Of a stretch of DNA of 64,000 nt, positions 35,315 to 44,864 are shown piece after piece (the first letter of the stretch is position 1; every line of letters begins with the position of its first letter). This stretch comes from Sphingomonadales bacterium. GTDB taxonomy: Bacteria; Pseudomonadota; Alphaproteobacteria; Sphingomonadales; Sphingomonadaceae. The translations under genes were made by a program, and so were the position numbers. Under the pieces are notes generated by a model. That model saw only the letters and a program-made list of their open reading frames with translations. It did no database searches and had not been told where the DNA came from. The DNA lies in assembly GCA_017302615.1 (NCBI GenBank), contig JAFLDB010000010.1:62001-126000 (forward strand), given 5' to 3'.

Positions 35315-38203
35315 ATGCGCCGCCTTGCCACTTCGCTGCTTGCCCTGACCCTGGCCGCCTGTGCCGCAACGCCCAAGGCCGATGTTGCAGCCGCGCCGCC
35401 CCCTGCCGCCACGCCGGCCGCGGCCCAGCCCGCACCGCTCGACGAACTGGTCGCCAAGGTCGACATCCCTTACGAGAAGTTCGTGCTGGCCAATGGCCTG
35501 ACCGTGCTGGTCCATACCGATCGCAAGGCGCCGATCGTGGGGGTGACCACCTATTACCGGGTCGGATCGAAGCATGAACCCAAGGGCCGCACCGGCTTTG
35601 CCCACCTGTTCGAACACCTGATGTTCGGCGGGTCGGAGAACGTCCCCAATTTCGACGTGCCGCTGGAAGGGGCGGGATCGACCCCGACCAACGGTTCGAC
35701 CAGTTTCGACCGAACCAATTACGTCCAGACCGTGCCCAAGGGCGCGGTCGATCTGACACTGTTCATGGAAAGCGACCGGATGGGGCACCTGCTCGGAGCA
35801 GTCACCCAGGACAAGCTGGATAAGCAGCGCGGCGTGGTCCAGAACGAGAAGCGCCAGGGCGATAACGAGCCCTATGGCCTGGCCGAATATGCAATCGGTG
35901 AAGGACTGTTCCCGGTCGGCCACCCCTATCGCCATGCCACGATCGGTTCGATGGCCGATCTCGATGCCGCCAGCCTGACCGACGTACGCAAGTGGTTCAT
36001 CGACAACTATGGCCCCAACAACGTGGTGCTGGTGCTGTCGGGCGACATCGATGTGGCGACGGCCCGGCCGATGGTGGAAAAGTGGTACGGCCATATTCCG
36101 GCCGGCCCCAAGGTGACGATGCCGCCCGCCGGTCCTGTCACCCTGGCCGCGCCGGTGAAGCGCGAGATGACCGATCAGGTCCCGCTGACCCGGGTCTACC
36201 GGGTGTGGAGCGGCCCCGGCCTCAACGATCCCGATGCCCCGGCGCTGGACGTCGGCTTCAAGGTGCTGGGCGGCCTCGCCTCCTCGCGGCTCGACAACGC
36301 GCTGGTCCGCGGCAAGGGCGTCGCCGTATCGGTTTCAGCCTTTGTCTGGCCGTTCGAGCAGACATCGATGCTGCTGGTGCAGATGGACATCAAGCCGGGC
36401 GTGGACCGGGCGACGGCCGAGGCCGCGCTGGACGGTGAAATCAACAAGCTGATGACCGAAGGCCCGACCGAGGACGAGGTGAAGCGCGCCGCGACCAGTT
36501 CGGTGTCCGGCCAGATCTTCTCGCTCGAAGCAGTTGGCGGCTTTTCCGGCAAGGGTGCGCAGCTGGCCGAGGGCGAGCTCTATTCCGGCAATCCGCACCA
36601 GTTCAAGGTGGACCTGCAGCGCATCGCCAGTCTGCGCCCGGCCGATGTTCAGGCCGCGCTGCAGCGCTGGATCGGCCACCCGGTCTATGCCCTGACCATC
36701 ACGCCCGGAGAGCGCACCGAAAAGGGCGAGGCAATGGGCGGCTGGGGCGACGAGGCGAACGCCGCCCCGCCCAAGCCCGACGCGAAGAAGCCCGCGCCCA
36801 AGCTGGCGACCGGCCCCAAGCGCGAGTTCCCCCCCGTGGCTCCGGTCGGTGACCTTGAATTCCCCGAGGCCGAGCGCGCCACCCTGTCCAACGGGGTGCC
36901 GGTGGTGCTGGCCCGCCGCACCGGGGTGCCGACCGTGCTGGTCCACGTCAGCTTCGATGCCGGCTTTGCCGCCGACGCGCAGGATGCCCCCGGCACTCAG
37001 CGGCTGCTGCTCGATGTGCTGGACGAAGGCACCGAAAGCCGCGACGCCACCCAGATTGCCGAGGACCAGGAGCGGCTGGGCGCGCGGATCAGCACCGGCA
37101 CCGGGATCGACAGCTCGACCGTGACGCTCGCCGCGCTCAGCGCCAATCTGGCCCCTTCGCTCGATCTGATGGCCGACGTGGTCCGCCGCCCGGCCTTCCG
37201 CGATGGCGACGTGACCCGCGCCCGCGACCAGCAGCTGGCCGGGATCGCCCAGTCAGAGGCCAGCCCCAGCGCCATGGCCAACCGGCGGCTGAACCCGATC
37301 CTGTTCGGCCCGGCCCATCCCTATGGCCAGCCGGGCGACGGCCTTGGCAATGCCGCTGCGGTAAAGGGCATGACCCCGGCCACCCTGCGCGCGGCCCACG
37401 CCAAGTGGCTGCGGCCCGACATGATGACCATCACCGTGGTCGGCGATATCACCATGGCTGAGCTGAAGCCGATGCTGGAGCATTCCTTCGGCACCTGGCA
37501 GGCCCCCGCCAACCCGCGCCCGGTGAAAGCGCTGGACGCGCCGATCCCCGCGCCGCGCCCGCGCATCGTGCTGATCGACCGGCCCAATTCCCCGCAATCG
37601 GTGATCGTTGCCGGGCGGGTGCTGCCGATGACCGGCCGCGATCAGGGCATGGAATCGCTCGATCTGGCCAACGAAGTGCTGGGCAACGGCTTCCTCTCGC
37701 GCCTCAATCTCGATCTGCGCGAGGACAAGGGCTGGTCCTATGGCGTGCGCAGCCAGGTCCGCAGCCCCAAGGGGCCGCGCAGCCTGGCGGTGATCGCCCC
37801 GGTGCAGAGCGACAAGACCGGCGCGGCCATCACCACGATCCGCGGCCAGATGGCAGATTTCCCCGGCAAGCGCCCGGTGAATGACGAGGAATACGCCCGC
37901 GCCACCGATGGCAACATCCGCGGCCTGCCGATCCGCTATGAAACCAACGGCCAGGTGCTGGGCGCGCTGGTCGGCAACCAGCTGCTCGGCCGCCCGGACG
38001 ATTACCAGGCCACCCTGCCCAGCCGCTACCGCGCGATCGACAAGGCCGCGCTCGACAAGGCCGCAAAGCAGTATCTCGGCCCCGACGGGCTGGTCTTTGT
38101 CGTTGTCGGCGATCGCAAGGTGGTCGAGCCACAGCTCAAGGCGCTCGACTTGCCGCTGGAAATCGCGCAACCCGTTGACAGCGCGCCCGCGACGGGCGAG
38201 TGA
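35315..38203 (+). CDS. M16 family zinc peptidase lipoprotein (two M16 domains)
   Basis: A 962-residue protein with two M16 modules. The N-terminus MRRLATSLLALTLAACAATP has a lipobox LAAC with Cys16, so it is anchored to a membrane on the periplasmic side. The first module has the inverted zinc motif His97-x-x-Glu100-His101 (HLFEHLMFGGSENVPN) followed by NGSTSFDRTNYVQTVP. The second module (from about residue 520) lacks the motif, which is the rule for the non-catalytic half. A Lys/Pro/Ala linker joins them. It is divergent from the S8 protease gene and ends 46 bases before the 99-residue gene. Confidence 0.92.
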   Translation: MRRLATSLLALTLAACAATPKADVAAAPPPAATPAAAQPAPLDELVAKVDIPYEKFVLANGLTVLVHTDRKAPIVGVTTYYRVGSKHEPKGRTGFAHLFEHLMFGGSENVPNFDVPLEGAGSTPTNGSTSFDRTNYVQTVPKGAVDLTLFMESDRMGHLLGAVTQDKLDKQRGVVQNEKRQGDNEPYGLAEYAIGEGLFPVGHPYRHATIGSMADLDAASLTDVRKWFIDNYGPNNVVLVLSGDIDVATARPMVEKWYGHIPAGPKVTMPPAGPVTLAAPVKREMTDQVPLTRVYRVWSGPGLNDPDAPALDVGFKVLGGLASSRLDNALVRGKGVAVSVSAFVWPFEQTSMLLVQMDIKPGVDRATAEAALDGEINKLMTEGPTEDEVKRAATSSVSGQIFSLEAVGGFSGKGAQLAEGELYSGNPHQFKVDLQRIASLRPADVQAALQRWIGHPVYALTITPGERTEKGEAMGGWGDEANAAPPKPDAKKPAPKLATGPKREFPPVAPVGDLEFPEAERATLSNGVPVVLARRTGVPTVLVHVSFDAGFAADAQDAPGTQRLLLDVLDEGTESRDATQIAEDQERLGARISTGTGIDSSTVTLAALSANLAPSLDLMADVVRRPAFRDGDVTRARDQQLAGIAQSEASPSAMANRRLNPILFGPAHPYGQPGDGLGNAAAVKGMTPATLRAAHAKWLRPDMMTITVVGDITMAELKPMLEHSFGTWQAPANPRPVKALDAPIPAPRPRIVLIDRPNSPQSVIVAGRVLPMTGRDQGMESLDLANEVLGNGFLSRLNLDLREDKGWSYGVRSQVRSPKGPRSLAVIAPVQSDKTGAAITTIRGQMADFPGKRPVNDEEYARATDGNIRGLPIRYETNGQVLGALVGNQLLGRPDDYQATLPSRYRAIDKAALDKAAKQYLGPDGLVFVVVGDRKVVEPQLKALDLPLEIAQPVDSAPATGE

Positions 38204-38209
38204 AAGGCT

Positions 38210-38229
38210 TACTTACCCCCCTGTAAGTA
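38210..38229. promoter_or_regulatory. Candidate operator in front of the 99-residue gene
   Basis: A 7-bp inverted repeat TACTTAC-CCCCCT-GTAAGTA lies 6 bases after the M16 peptidase stop and 20 bases before the 99-residue gene. TTAC/GTAA half sites with a short spacer are typical of TetR-family operators, but no regulator adjoins. Confidence 0.4.
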
Positions 38230-38249
38230 CACTTGAGAGGAGAGCATCA

Positions 38250-38549
38250 ATGTCTGTTGCCGGCACTTACGAATGCGTGACCAAGACCCCGATGGGCGAC
38301 CAGAAGAGCGAAGTGACGATCAATGTCGACGGTGACACCTTCACCGGCACCAACGTCGGCGCGATGGGCTCGATGGACATGGAAAACGGCAAGGTCGATG
38401 GCAACAAGCTGACCTGGACGATGAAGATGACCGTCCCCATGCCGATGACCCTGGAAGGCGAAGCCACGGTCGATGGCGACACCATCACCGGCACAGTCAA
38501 GGCCGGCGCCTTCGGCTCCTTCGCGCTGAACGGCACCCGCAAGGGCTGA
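38250..38549 (+). CDS. Small uncharacterised beta-rich protein
   Basis: A 99-residue protein without signal peptide or membrane span. It consists of short strands and contains two related segments, VDGDTFTGTNVGAMGS (27-41) and VDGDTITGTVKAGAFGS (74-90), separated by KVDGNKLTWTMKMTVPMPMT. Small proteins of this kind recur in sphingomonads near fatty-acid or stress genes, but I do not know the function. An AGGAG lies upstream of the ATG and a terminator follows, so it can be expressed by itself. Confidence 0.8.
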   Translation: MSVAGTYECVTKTPMGDQKSEVTINVDGDTFTGTNVGAMGSMDMENGKVDGNKLTWTMKMTVPMPMTLEGEATVDGDTITGTVKAGAFGSFALNGTRKG

Positions 38550-38572
38550 TCTCGCGGATCACCGGATTACGA

Positions 38573-38600
38573 AGGGCCGTCCCGCCGGGGCGGCCCTTTT
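38573..38600 (+). terminator. Intrinsic terminator after the 99-residue gene
   Basis: A 7-bp stem AGGGCCG / CGGCCCT around an 11-base loop, extended to CGGCCCTTTT on the plus strand. It lies between convergent genes. Confidence 0.75.
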
Positions 38601-38606
38601 CGCTGG

Positions 38607-39287
38607 TCAAAGTGCGACGGCGCCGAATGCGTAGACCTGCTGCCCTGGCTCGCCGATCCCAGGGATCTGGCCCTTCTTCGGCTTCTTGAGCTGTGGCCCT
38701 CCGGTTGCCCGGACAAAGCCAAACTCACCGCGCGGCAAGTCGTAATCGAACGTCACGCGGAACTGTCCCGGCGCGATTTCGGTAGCAGTGAAGCGATAGG
38801 TCGAATCCGCCAGAGTGGTCTTGACACCCCGGAACATCGTGCTCTTCGCCATGGTAAGCTCGCGTTGTTCGGGCTTGCTTTCGAACTGCACCAGCCTGAA
38901 ATCGGCCGGATTGGAAGCAGCAGTCACCGAGCCGACATAGCTTGAACCGGTGCCGTCGTCGACGGCTGCGGCCGCTGGTGCAAAACAGAACCGGAATACC
39001 GGGCGCACGGCCGTGGTGCGTATTTCCGCCGCCGGTCCAGGCAGGATCGATTTGACCTTCAGGCCAGACAGGCCGCCCGTGAACATGAAGCCACCAAGAT
39101 TGGTGACCTTGCGCGATTCAAACGGCGAGGAGGAAAGTCCACTCAAGATCGATCCCGGCGGATCGCCGCCCTCAAGGTATAGGCCCGGAGCGCAAGCCGG
39201 CACTTCCGCAACCGATGCGGTGGGGGGCGCAGCGGGCAACGCCGTGCTGTCCTGGGCTGCGAGCAGAGCCAGAGCGAAGACGATCAT
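38607..39287 (-). CDS. Uncharacterised exported protein (last gene of a three-gene operon)
   Basis: A 226-residue protein with a short signal peptide (MIVFALALLAAQDSTALPAA). The mature part starts with a Cys-containing ACAPGLYLEGGDPPGSILS and has a strand-rich body (FMFTGGLSGLKVKSILPGPA, FTATEIAPGQFRVTFDYDLP). It ends GQQVYAFGAVAL. I recognise no domain. The ATG overlaps the stop of the upstream exported protein by four bases, so it depends on that gene for translation. Confidence 0.75.
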   Translation of the reverse strand: MIVFALALLAAQDSTALPAAPPTASVAEVPACAPGLYLEGGDPPGSILSGLSSSPFESRKVTNLGGFMFTGGLSGLKVKSILPGPAAEIRTTAVRPVFRFCFAPAAAAVDDGTGSSYVGSVTAASNPADFRLVQFESKPEQRELTMAKSTMFRGVKTTLADSTYRFTATEIAPGQFRVTFDYDLPRGEFGFVRATGGPQLKKPKKGQIPGIGEPGQQVYAFGAVAL

Positions 39288-39961
39288 CGAACACCTCCCA
39301 GCGGCAGCGCCTGATTGATCAGCCGCCCGTAATGATTGCCCAGCCGCGAGGCCGGAGTGAAAACAGCGGCAACCCGCGGCAAATGCATAATGGCTGGCGG
39401 CATGCTCATTCCTTCCTTGAAAGGATAGACCGCCATCGCATCGGCCACTGCATAGGGAATATCCTCGATATCGGGCGAAGACCTGCGCTTGGCCAGAACG
39501 CCCCAGGGCGAGGTGCCGTTTTCCGGTCCGATGTAGATCGTACCGAGGTCAGTGATCCGGCCGGCTTCGGCCGTGAACTGAAAGCTGCCCAGGCAAAAGC
39601 AGGTGGTAGCGCTGTTCGAGAGGACATAGCGCCCGGGCGTGATCATCAGCAAATAGGTGCGAACATGGGGTGCATCGACGAGAGGGCGGCCTGATCCCGC
39701 CATGACCCTTTCGTCATCGCCCGCGGAAACCGGATTGCCCTTTGCCCGCCCGCGTCCGCGCAAATCCTGTGCCGCTGCATCATAAGGTGACAGCATCAGC
39801 ACGTTCCATGTGCCCGGAGCGCGTTCCCCTAGCCGGACCAGCACATAGGCCTTGGCTGGGTCGAGCGCGGCAGGCGCTTTATCGAAGTTTTCCGCCGCTC
39901 GCGCGCTTGGGGCCAGCCCCAGTGCCGCCAGGGCGAGCAGGGCAAAACGCAGAGCTTTCAC
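39284..39961 (-). CDS. Uncharacterised exported protein (middle gene of a three-gene operon)
   Basis: A 225-residue protein read from a GTG start that overlaps the preceding stop (GTGA). The N-terminus VKALRFALLALAALGLAPSA with RAAEN is a signal peptide. The body has PAKAYVLVRLGERAPGTWNV, TYLLMITPGRYVLSNSATTC and FCLGSFQFTAEAGRITDLGT, the style of the DUF-type proteins that report on cell-surface lipids in sphingomonads; the pair of cysteines in TTCFCLG may form a disulphide. It ends overlapping the third gene. Function unknown. Confidence 0.75.
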   Translation of the reverse strand: MKALRFALLALAALGLAPSARAAENFDKAPAALDPAKAYVLVRLGERAPGTWNVLMLSPYDAAAQDLRGRGRAKGNPVSAGDDERVMAGSGRPLVDAPHVRTYLLMITPGRYVLSNSATTCFCLGSFQFTAEAGRITDLGTIYIGPENGTSPWGVLAKRRSSPDIEDIPYAVADAMAVYPFKEGMSMPPAIMHLPRVAAVFTPASRLGNHYGRLINQALPLGGVR

Positions 39962-40407
39962 GGGTCCAGCCTTTGCAGGCCGTCGGGTGCCGCAAGCGCC
40001 CGGTCGGCAAGGCGCTCCCTCTGCTGATCCCAGTTGCCGGCATAGAGCGATTTTGCCTGATCCTTGCTGATCGCGAACCGGACGTAGCCCTTGATCGCCA
40101 TGCATTTACGCCAGGCTGCCGTCGCCATGTTGCGGCGCTGCTCCCCGCGTTGCAAGCCTTCCAGAAAGCCGACTGTCGCAGCACCCACCGGATCAGGTGC
40201 ATAGATCCCGGAGTCGGTCCGGGGCGGCTGCACCCTGCCGGCGAGGTCGCGGCATTCCTCCAGATCGGCCAGGACCTGCTCACGCGGAAGGCCCGGCTGG
40301 CTGAACTGGTACCACGGCGAGGTCGCGTTGCCTCCGGCGGCCATGGCTGCGCCGATCGGGATCATCAACCCGGCCAGCCCGCACAAGGGAAGCAGCACCC
40401 TCGCCAT
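39958..40407 (-). CDS. Uncharacterised exported protein (first gene of a three-gene operon)
   Basis: A 149-residue protein. The ATG at 40407 gives MARVLLPLCGLAGLMIPIGA as signal peptide, while a TTG further upstream gives a less typical start. The mature part contains EECRDLAGRVQPPRTDSGIY and MATAAWRKCMAIKGYVRFAI, a spacing of Cys in R-x-C-M-x-x-K-G-Y that I know from small envelope proteins of alphaproteobacteria. It begins a chain of three overlapping exported-protein genes. Confidence 0.72.
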   Translation of the reverse strand: MARVLLPLCGLAGLMIPIGAAMAAGGNATSPWYQFSQPGLPREQVLADLEECRDLAGRVQPPRTDSGIYAPDPVGAATVGFLEGLQRGEQRRNMATAAWRKCMAIKGYVRFAISKDQAKSLYAGNWDQQRERLADRALAAPDGLQRLDP

Positions 40408-40453
40408 GCCGCTGGTTAGAGCAGCAATTGGCGGGTCTGGCAAGCGACGGAAA

Positions 40454-41944
40454 TCAGGCCAGACGCGCCTTCAGCACCTGGTTGACCAGCTGCGGGTTGC
40501 CCTTGCCCTGCATGGCCTTCATCGTCTGGCCGACGAAGAAGCCGAACAGGTTTTCCTTGCCGCCCTTGTATTCGGCCACCTTGTCGGCATTGGCGGCCAG
40601 GATCGCATCGACCGCGGCTTCGATCGCGCCGGTGTCGCTGGTCTGCTTGTTGGCCTCGATCTCGGCCGCAAGGTCGATCTCGGTGGTGAGGTAAGCCTCG
40701 AAGATTTCCTTGGCCTTGCTGCCGGAAATCAGCCCGCTTTCGGTCGCCACGACAATCGCGGTGTTGGCTTCCACCGTGTTCTTGGGGTGATCGGACGAAA
40801 CCCCGGCGGCATTCAGCACGCCCGGCTGTTCGGACAGGAGCCAGTTGGCGACGCGCTTGGCCACATCGGCCTCGCTCTTGCCACTGGCGCCGGCAGCCGA
40901 GGCCAGCAGCGCTTCGAACTGGCGCGCCACTTCGACGTCAGCGGTCAGCGCGTTGGCGTTGTAAGCCGACAGGCCGAGCGCGGTTTCATAGCGGTGCCGC
41001 TTGGCATCGGGCAGTTCCGGCAGGCTGGCGCGGCATTCTTCCAGGAAGGCATCGTCCAGTTCCAGCGGCAGCAGGTCCGGATCGGGGAAATAGCGGTAAT
41101 CGTGCGCGTCTTCCTTGCTGCGCATCGAGCGGGTTTCGTTCTTGTCCGGATCGTAGAGCCGGGTTTCCTGCACCACCGTGCCGCCGCTTTCGATCACATC
41201 GACCTGGCGGCGCGCTTCCGATTCCACCACGGCCATGACGAAGCGGACCGAGTTGACGTTCTTGGTTTCGGTGCGGGTGCCGAACGGCTCGCCCGGACGG
41301 CGGACCGAGACGTTGACGTCGGCCCGCATCGAGCCCTGATCCATGTTGCCATCGCACGAGCCGACATAGCGCAGGATCTGGCGCAGCTTGGCCAGGTATG
41401 CCCCGGCTTCGGCCGGAGAGCGCATGTCCGGGCGGCTGACGATCTCCATCAGCGCCACGCCCGAACGGTTGAGATCGACATAGGACATGGTCGGGTGCTG
41501 ATCGTGCATCAGCTTGCCCGCGTCCTGCTCCACGTGGATCCGCTCGATCCCGATGGTCTTGGTGCTGCCTTCCGGGTCCTTGGGATCAAGGATCACCTCG
41601 ATCTCGCCCTCACCCACCAGCGGGTGGTAAAGCTGGCTGATCTGGTAGCCCTGCGGCAGGTCGGCATAGAAGTAGTTCTTGCGGTCGAACCGCGACCACT
41701 TGTTGATCACTGCGCCCACCGCCATCCCGGTGCGCACCGCCTGGCGGATGCATTCGCGGTTCGGCACCGGCAGCATCCCCGGCATGGCCGCATCGACCAG
41801 CGAAACCTGGGTGTTCGGCTCCGCCCCGAACGCGGTCGCCGCGCCGGAAAACAGCTTGGAATTGGAAGTCACCTGCGCGTGGACTTCAAGGCCGATCACG
41901 ACCTCCCACTCACCGGTTGCGCCCTGGATGCGATAGTTGCTCAT
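40454..41944 (-). CDS. gatB: Aspartyl/glutamyl-tRNA amidotransferase subunit B
   Basis: GatB is the kinase-like subunit that phosphorylates misacylated Glu-tRNA-Gln or Asp-tRNA-Asn for amidation. From [20 protein letters not shown] the protein has 496 residues, with [36 protein letters not shown] and the C-terminal GatB/YqeY domain ending [20 protein letters not shown]. It follows gatA by one base and is the last gene of gatC-gatA-gatB. Confidence 0.97.
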   Translation of the reverse strand: MSNYRIQGATGEWEVVIGLEVHAQVTSNSKLFSGAATAFGAEPNTQVSLVDAAMPGMLPVPNRECIRQAVRTGMAVGAVINKWSRFDRKNYFYADLPQGYQISQLYHPLVGEGEIEVILDPKDPEGSTKTIGIERIHVEQDAGKLMHDQHPTMSYVDLNRSGVALMEIVSRPDMRSPAEAGAYLAKLRQILRYVGSCDGNMDQGSMRADVNVSVRRPGEPFGTRTETKNVNSVRFVMAVVESEARRQVDVIESGGTVVQETRLYDPDKNETRSMRSKEDAHDYRYFPDPDLLPLELDDAFLEECRASLPELPDAKRHRYETALGLSAYNANALTADVEVARQFEALLASAAGASGKSEADVAKRVANWLLSEQPGVLNAAGVSSDHPKNTVEANTAIVVATESGLISGSKAKEIFEAYLTTEIDLAAEIEANKQTSDTGAIEAAVDAILAANADKVAEYKGGKENLFGFFVGQTMKAMQGKGNPQLVNQVLKARLA

Positions 41945-41945
41945 C

Positions 41946-43433
41946 TTACCACCACTTGTCCGGCTTGGCCGAAAACTGCGCACGGCTCTCGATCGCCAGA
42001 CCGGCGTTCAGCACGCCCTGCTCGTCGAACGGCTTGCCCACGATCTGCAGACCGAGCGGCAGGCCCTCGCGGTTCAAACCCGCCGGGACCGACATCGCCG
42101 GCAGGCCCGCCAGCGAAGCCGGCACGGCGAACACGTCGTTGAGGTACATGCTGAGCGGATCGTCGGTCTTTTCGCCAAGGCCGAACGCGGCAGTCGGCGC
42201 GGTCGGGGCGAGGATCACGTCACACTGCGTAAACGCGTTCTTGAAATCATGGCTGATCAGCGTGCGGACCTTCTGCGCCTGGGTGTAATAGGCGTCATAG
42301 AACCCGGCGCTGAGCACATAGGTGCCGATCAGGATGCGGCGCTTGACCTCTGCCCCGAAACCCGCGGCGCGGGTGGCGGCGTACATGTCCTGCAGGCCGG
42401 CCCCATCGGGCAGGTCGCGCAGGCCATAGCGAACCCCGTCATAGCGGGCGAGGTTGGAAGAGGCTTCGGCCGGCGCGATGATGTAGTACGCGGGCAGCGC
42501 GTACTTGGTGTGCGGCAGGCTGATCTCGACGATTTCCGCCCCGGCATCCTTCAGCCATTCGATGCCCCGGTCCCAGGAGGCGGCGACATCGGCGTCCATC
42601 CCGTCCATGCGGTATTCGCGCGGGATGCCGACCTTCTTGCCCTTCATGTCGGCGGACAGGCCCGCTTCCCATTCCGGCACCGGCAGGTTCAGGCTGGTCG
42701 CGTCCTTGGGGTCATACCCGGCCATGGCTTCCAGCATGATCGCGCAGTCGCGCACATCGCGGGCCATCGGCCCGGCCTGGTCAAGGCTGGACGCGAAAGC
42801 GACGATGCCCCAGCGGCTGCAGCGGCCATAGGTGGGCTTGATGCCCGAAATGCCGGTGAAAGCGGCGGGCTGGCGGATCGAGCCGCCGGTATCGGTGCCG
42901 GTCGCTGCCGGCGCGAGCCGCGCGGCAACGGCGGTGGAACTGCCGCCCGAGCTGCCGCCCGGGGCCAGCGCGGCATTGCCGCCATCGCTCCGCCGCCACG
43001 GCGAAATGACATTGCCGAAATAGCTCGTCTCGTTCGACGAACCCATGGCGAACTGGTCAAGGTTGAGCTTGCCCAGCATCCCCGCCCCGGCATCCCACAG
43101 CTTCTGGGAAACGGTGCTCTCGTATTCCGGCGTGAAGCCTTCGAGGATGTGGCTGGCCGCCGTGGTCTGAACGCCCTTGGTGGCGAACAGGTCCTTCATG
43201 CCGATCGGCACGCCGCCCATCTTGCCCAGCGGCTGACCGGCCGCGCGCCTGGCATCGGTGGCCCTGGCGGCTTCCACGGCCAGTTCCGGCGTGGCGACGA
43301 TGAAGGCGTTGAGCGCGGTTTGCGCCGCGGCAACATTGGCGTTGAACGCCTCGGCCACTTCGACGGCGGTGAAATCGCCCTTGGCGACCCCGTCACGGAT
43401 CGCGGCGACGCCCAGTTCAGTCAGGTCAGTCAT
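41946..43433 (-). CDS. gatA: Aspartyl/glutamyl-tRNA amidotransferase subunit A
   Basis: GatA is the amidase that releases ammonia from glutamine for tRNA amidation. The 495-residue protein has the amidase triad, Lys in [15 protein letters not shown], Ser in [20 protein letters not shown] and Ser in [19 protein letters not shown]. The ATG shares one base with the gatC stop (TAATG). It forms the GatCAB complex with the adjacent gatC and gatB. Confidence 0.97.
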   Translation of the reverse strand: MTDLTELGVAAIRDGVAKGDFTAVEVAEAFNANVAAAQTALNAFIVATPELAVEAARATDARRAAGQPLGKMGGVPIGMKDLFATKGVQTTAASHILEGFTPEYESTVSQKLWDAGAGMLGKLNLDQFAMGSSNETSYFGNVISPWRRSDGGNAALAPGGSSGGSSTAVAARLAPAATGTDTGGSIRQPAAFTGISGIKPTYGRCSRWGIVAFASSLDQAGPMARDVRDCAIMLEAMAGYDPKDATSLNLPVPEWEAGLSADMKGKKVGIPREYRMDGMDADVAASWDRGIEWLKDAGAEIVEISLPHTKYALPAYYIIAPAEASSNLARYDGVRYGLRDLPDGAGLQDMYAATRAAGFGAEVKRRILIGTYVLSAGFYDAYYTQAQKVRTLISHDFKNAFTQCDVILAPTAPTAAFGLGEKTDDPLSMYLNDVFAVPASLAGLPAMSVPAGLNREGLPLGLQIVGKPFDEQGVLNAGLAIESRAQFSAKPDKWW

Positions 43434-43735
43434 TACTCGATCACCTTGGGCACGCCGAAGAAGCCGTCCTCGCGCGCCGGGGCATTGGCCAGGACCTTGT
43501 CCCGCACCCCGCCGCCGGTCAGCGGATCGGCATCGATCACATCGTCGCGCAGGCGCAGGTGGTTTTCGATCACGGCGGTCATCGGTTCGATGCCCGTCAC
43601 GTCCACTTCGCCCAGCTGCTCGACCCAGGCGAGGATCCCGTTGAGTTCCGGGACCATCGCTTCCAGCTCTGCCTCGGACACCTTGATCCGGGCCAGCGCG
43701 GCGATTTTCGCCACCGTGGCAGTATCGACCGACAT
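43433..43735 (-). CDS. gatC: Aspartyl/glutamyl-tRNA amidotransferase subunit C
   Basis: A 100-residue stabilising subunit of GatCAB. It has the typical [20 protein letters not shown] and [20 protein letters not shown], and ends [18 protein letters not shown], the standard GatC C-terminus. It starts 24 bases after the FKBP gene, so all four genes may be co-transcribed. Confidence 0.96.
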   Translation of the reverse strand: MSVDTATVAKIAALARIKVSEAELEAMVPELNGILAWVEQLGEVDVTGIEPMTAVIENHLRLRDDVIDADPLTGGGVRDKVLANAPAREDGFFGVPKVIE

Positions 43736-43759
43736 TCGTTCAAACCATCCTGAAAGGGA

Positions 43760-44320
43760 TTACTGGGGCATCGGCGGCATTTCCGGAGCCGGCACCACCT
43801 GGGCGCCGTCCGGCTTCTTGCCGTCCTTGGAAGCCTTCTCGGCCTCTTCCATCGCCTTCATCTGCTCAAGCTGCATTTCCTTTTCCGCGTCCGCGCGGTT
43901 CTGCACCTTGATCAGGTCGATTTCGAAGTGGAGGTCGGTGTTGGGCGGAATGCCCGGCGCGCCTTCCTTGCCATAGGCCAGTTCCGACGGGATCACGATC
44001 TTGTACGATCCGCCCGGCTGCATCTTTTCCAGCGCCTTGACGAAGCCGGGGATAATCCCCTGCATCGGCAGCTTGGCCCCCTTGGCTTCGTCGAACACCT
44101 TGCCGTCCGGCGTGGTGCCCTTGTAATTGATCGTCACCACGTCGTTCTCGGTCGGCCCGGCACCAGTGCCAGCCTTGACCACTTCGACATCGACGCCCGG
44201 CGGCAGCGAGGCATAGACCACCCCGGCGGCGGCCAGCGCGGCGGCGGCCACCCCCAGCCAGAGCTTGGTCAGCGCGCCCTTGGCAATGGGCTGGAGCGGT
44301 ACGCGAGTGATTTCGGTCAT
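43760..44320 (-). CDS. FKBP-type peptidyl-prolyl isomerase (membrane-anchored)
   Basis: A 186-residue isomerase. An N-terminal membrane anchor (LWLGVAAAALAAAGVVYASL, about 20-40) is followed by the FKBP domain with NDVVTINYKGTTPDGKVFDE, LPMQGIIPGFVKALEKMQPG, YKIVIPSELAYGKEGAPGIP and PNTDLHFEIDLIKV. A helical, charged and then Pro-rich tail of about 45 residues closes it. It should fold proteins on the periplasmic face. It is separated from rpsU by a terminator and lies 24 bases before gatC. Confidence 0.93.
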   Translation of the reverse strand: MTEITRVPLQPIAKGALTKLWLGVAAAALAAAGVVYASLPPGVDVEVVKAGTGAGPTENDVVTINYKGTTPDGKVFDEAKGAKLPMQGIIPGFVKALEKMQPGGSYKIVIPSELAYGKEGAPGIPPNTDLHFEIDLIKVQNRADAEKEMQLEQMKAMEEAEKASKDGKKPDGAQVVPAPEMPPMPQ

Positions 44321-44346
44321 CGGGATTCCCTGTTCGATGGAAATGC

Positions 44347-44372
44347 AAAAGGGCGCGGAAGCCTCCGCGCCC
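44347..44372 (-). terminator. Intrinsic terminator of rpsU
   Basis: A perfect 9-bp stem (GGGCGCGGA / TCCGCGCCC) with a 4-base loop followed on the minus strand by TTTT. It lies 44 bases after the rpsU stop and before the FKBP gene, which then needs its own promoter. Confidence 0.85.
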
Positions 44373-44415
44373 TCATGGCTTATCGCACGCGCCGGTTCAA
44401 GCGCGGAAACGGCGC

Positions 44416-44622
44416 TTACTTGACGCCGTCACGCTCCATCCGCTTGCGCTCCATCTTGCGGGCGCGGCGCACGGCAGCGGCCTTTTCGCGGGCGCGCTTT
44501 TCCGAGGGCTTTTCATAGTGACGGCGCAGCTTCATCTCGCGGTACACGCCCTCACGCTGCAGCTTCTTCTTGAGCGCGCGGAGAGCCTGTTCGACATTGT
44601 TGTCGCGGACGAGAATTTGCAT
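44416..44622 (-). CDS. rpsU: 30S ribosomal protein S21
   Basis: The 68-residue S21 protein of the small subunit. The sequence [40 protein letters not shown] and [20 protein letters not shown] is the family signature from end to end. I chose the ATG at 44622 because longer frames add a non-ribosomal leader. The gene stands alone with its own terminator. Confidence 0.98.
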   Translation of the reverse strand: MQILVRDNNVEQALRALKKKLQREGVYREMKLRRHYEKPSEKRAREKAAAVRRARKMERKRMERDGVK

Positions 44623-44864
44623 AAACCGAACCACCTCACATGCAAAAGGCCAGAACCCCGCCACACTCCGGTGCGGGGGAGCACCTTTCCGAATCAAAAC
44701 AAAAACGCGCCGAATCCCGATCGGGATCGGCTCGAACCGGCGGGCGGCTAGCAAAGAGTCGCACCCGTGGCAAGCCTGCAATGGCAAACGGCAGGTAAAA
44801 GGCGGCGATTTGCGCCCGCCCAAAATCTGTGGTCTTGCTGCCCGCCTGAGCCACAGGGGGGATC

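Noticed and set aside
44624..44864. A small gene between rpsU and the symporter gene
   Set aside because: Frames across it lack ribosome sites and sensible composition; it most likely holds the two divergent promoters.
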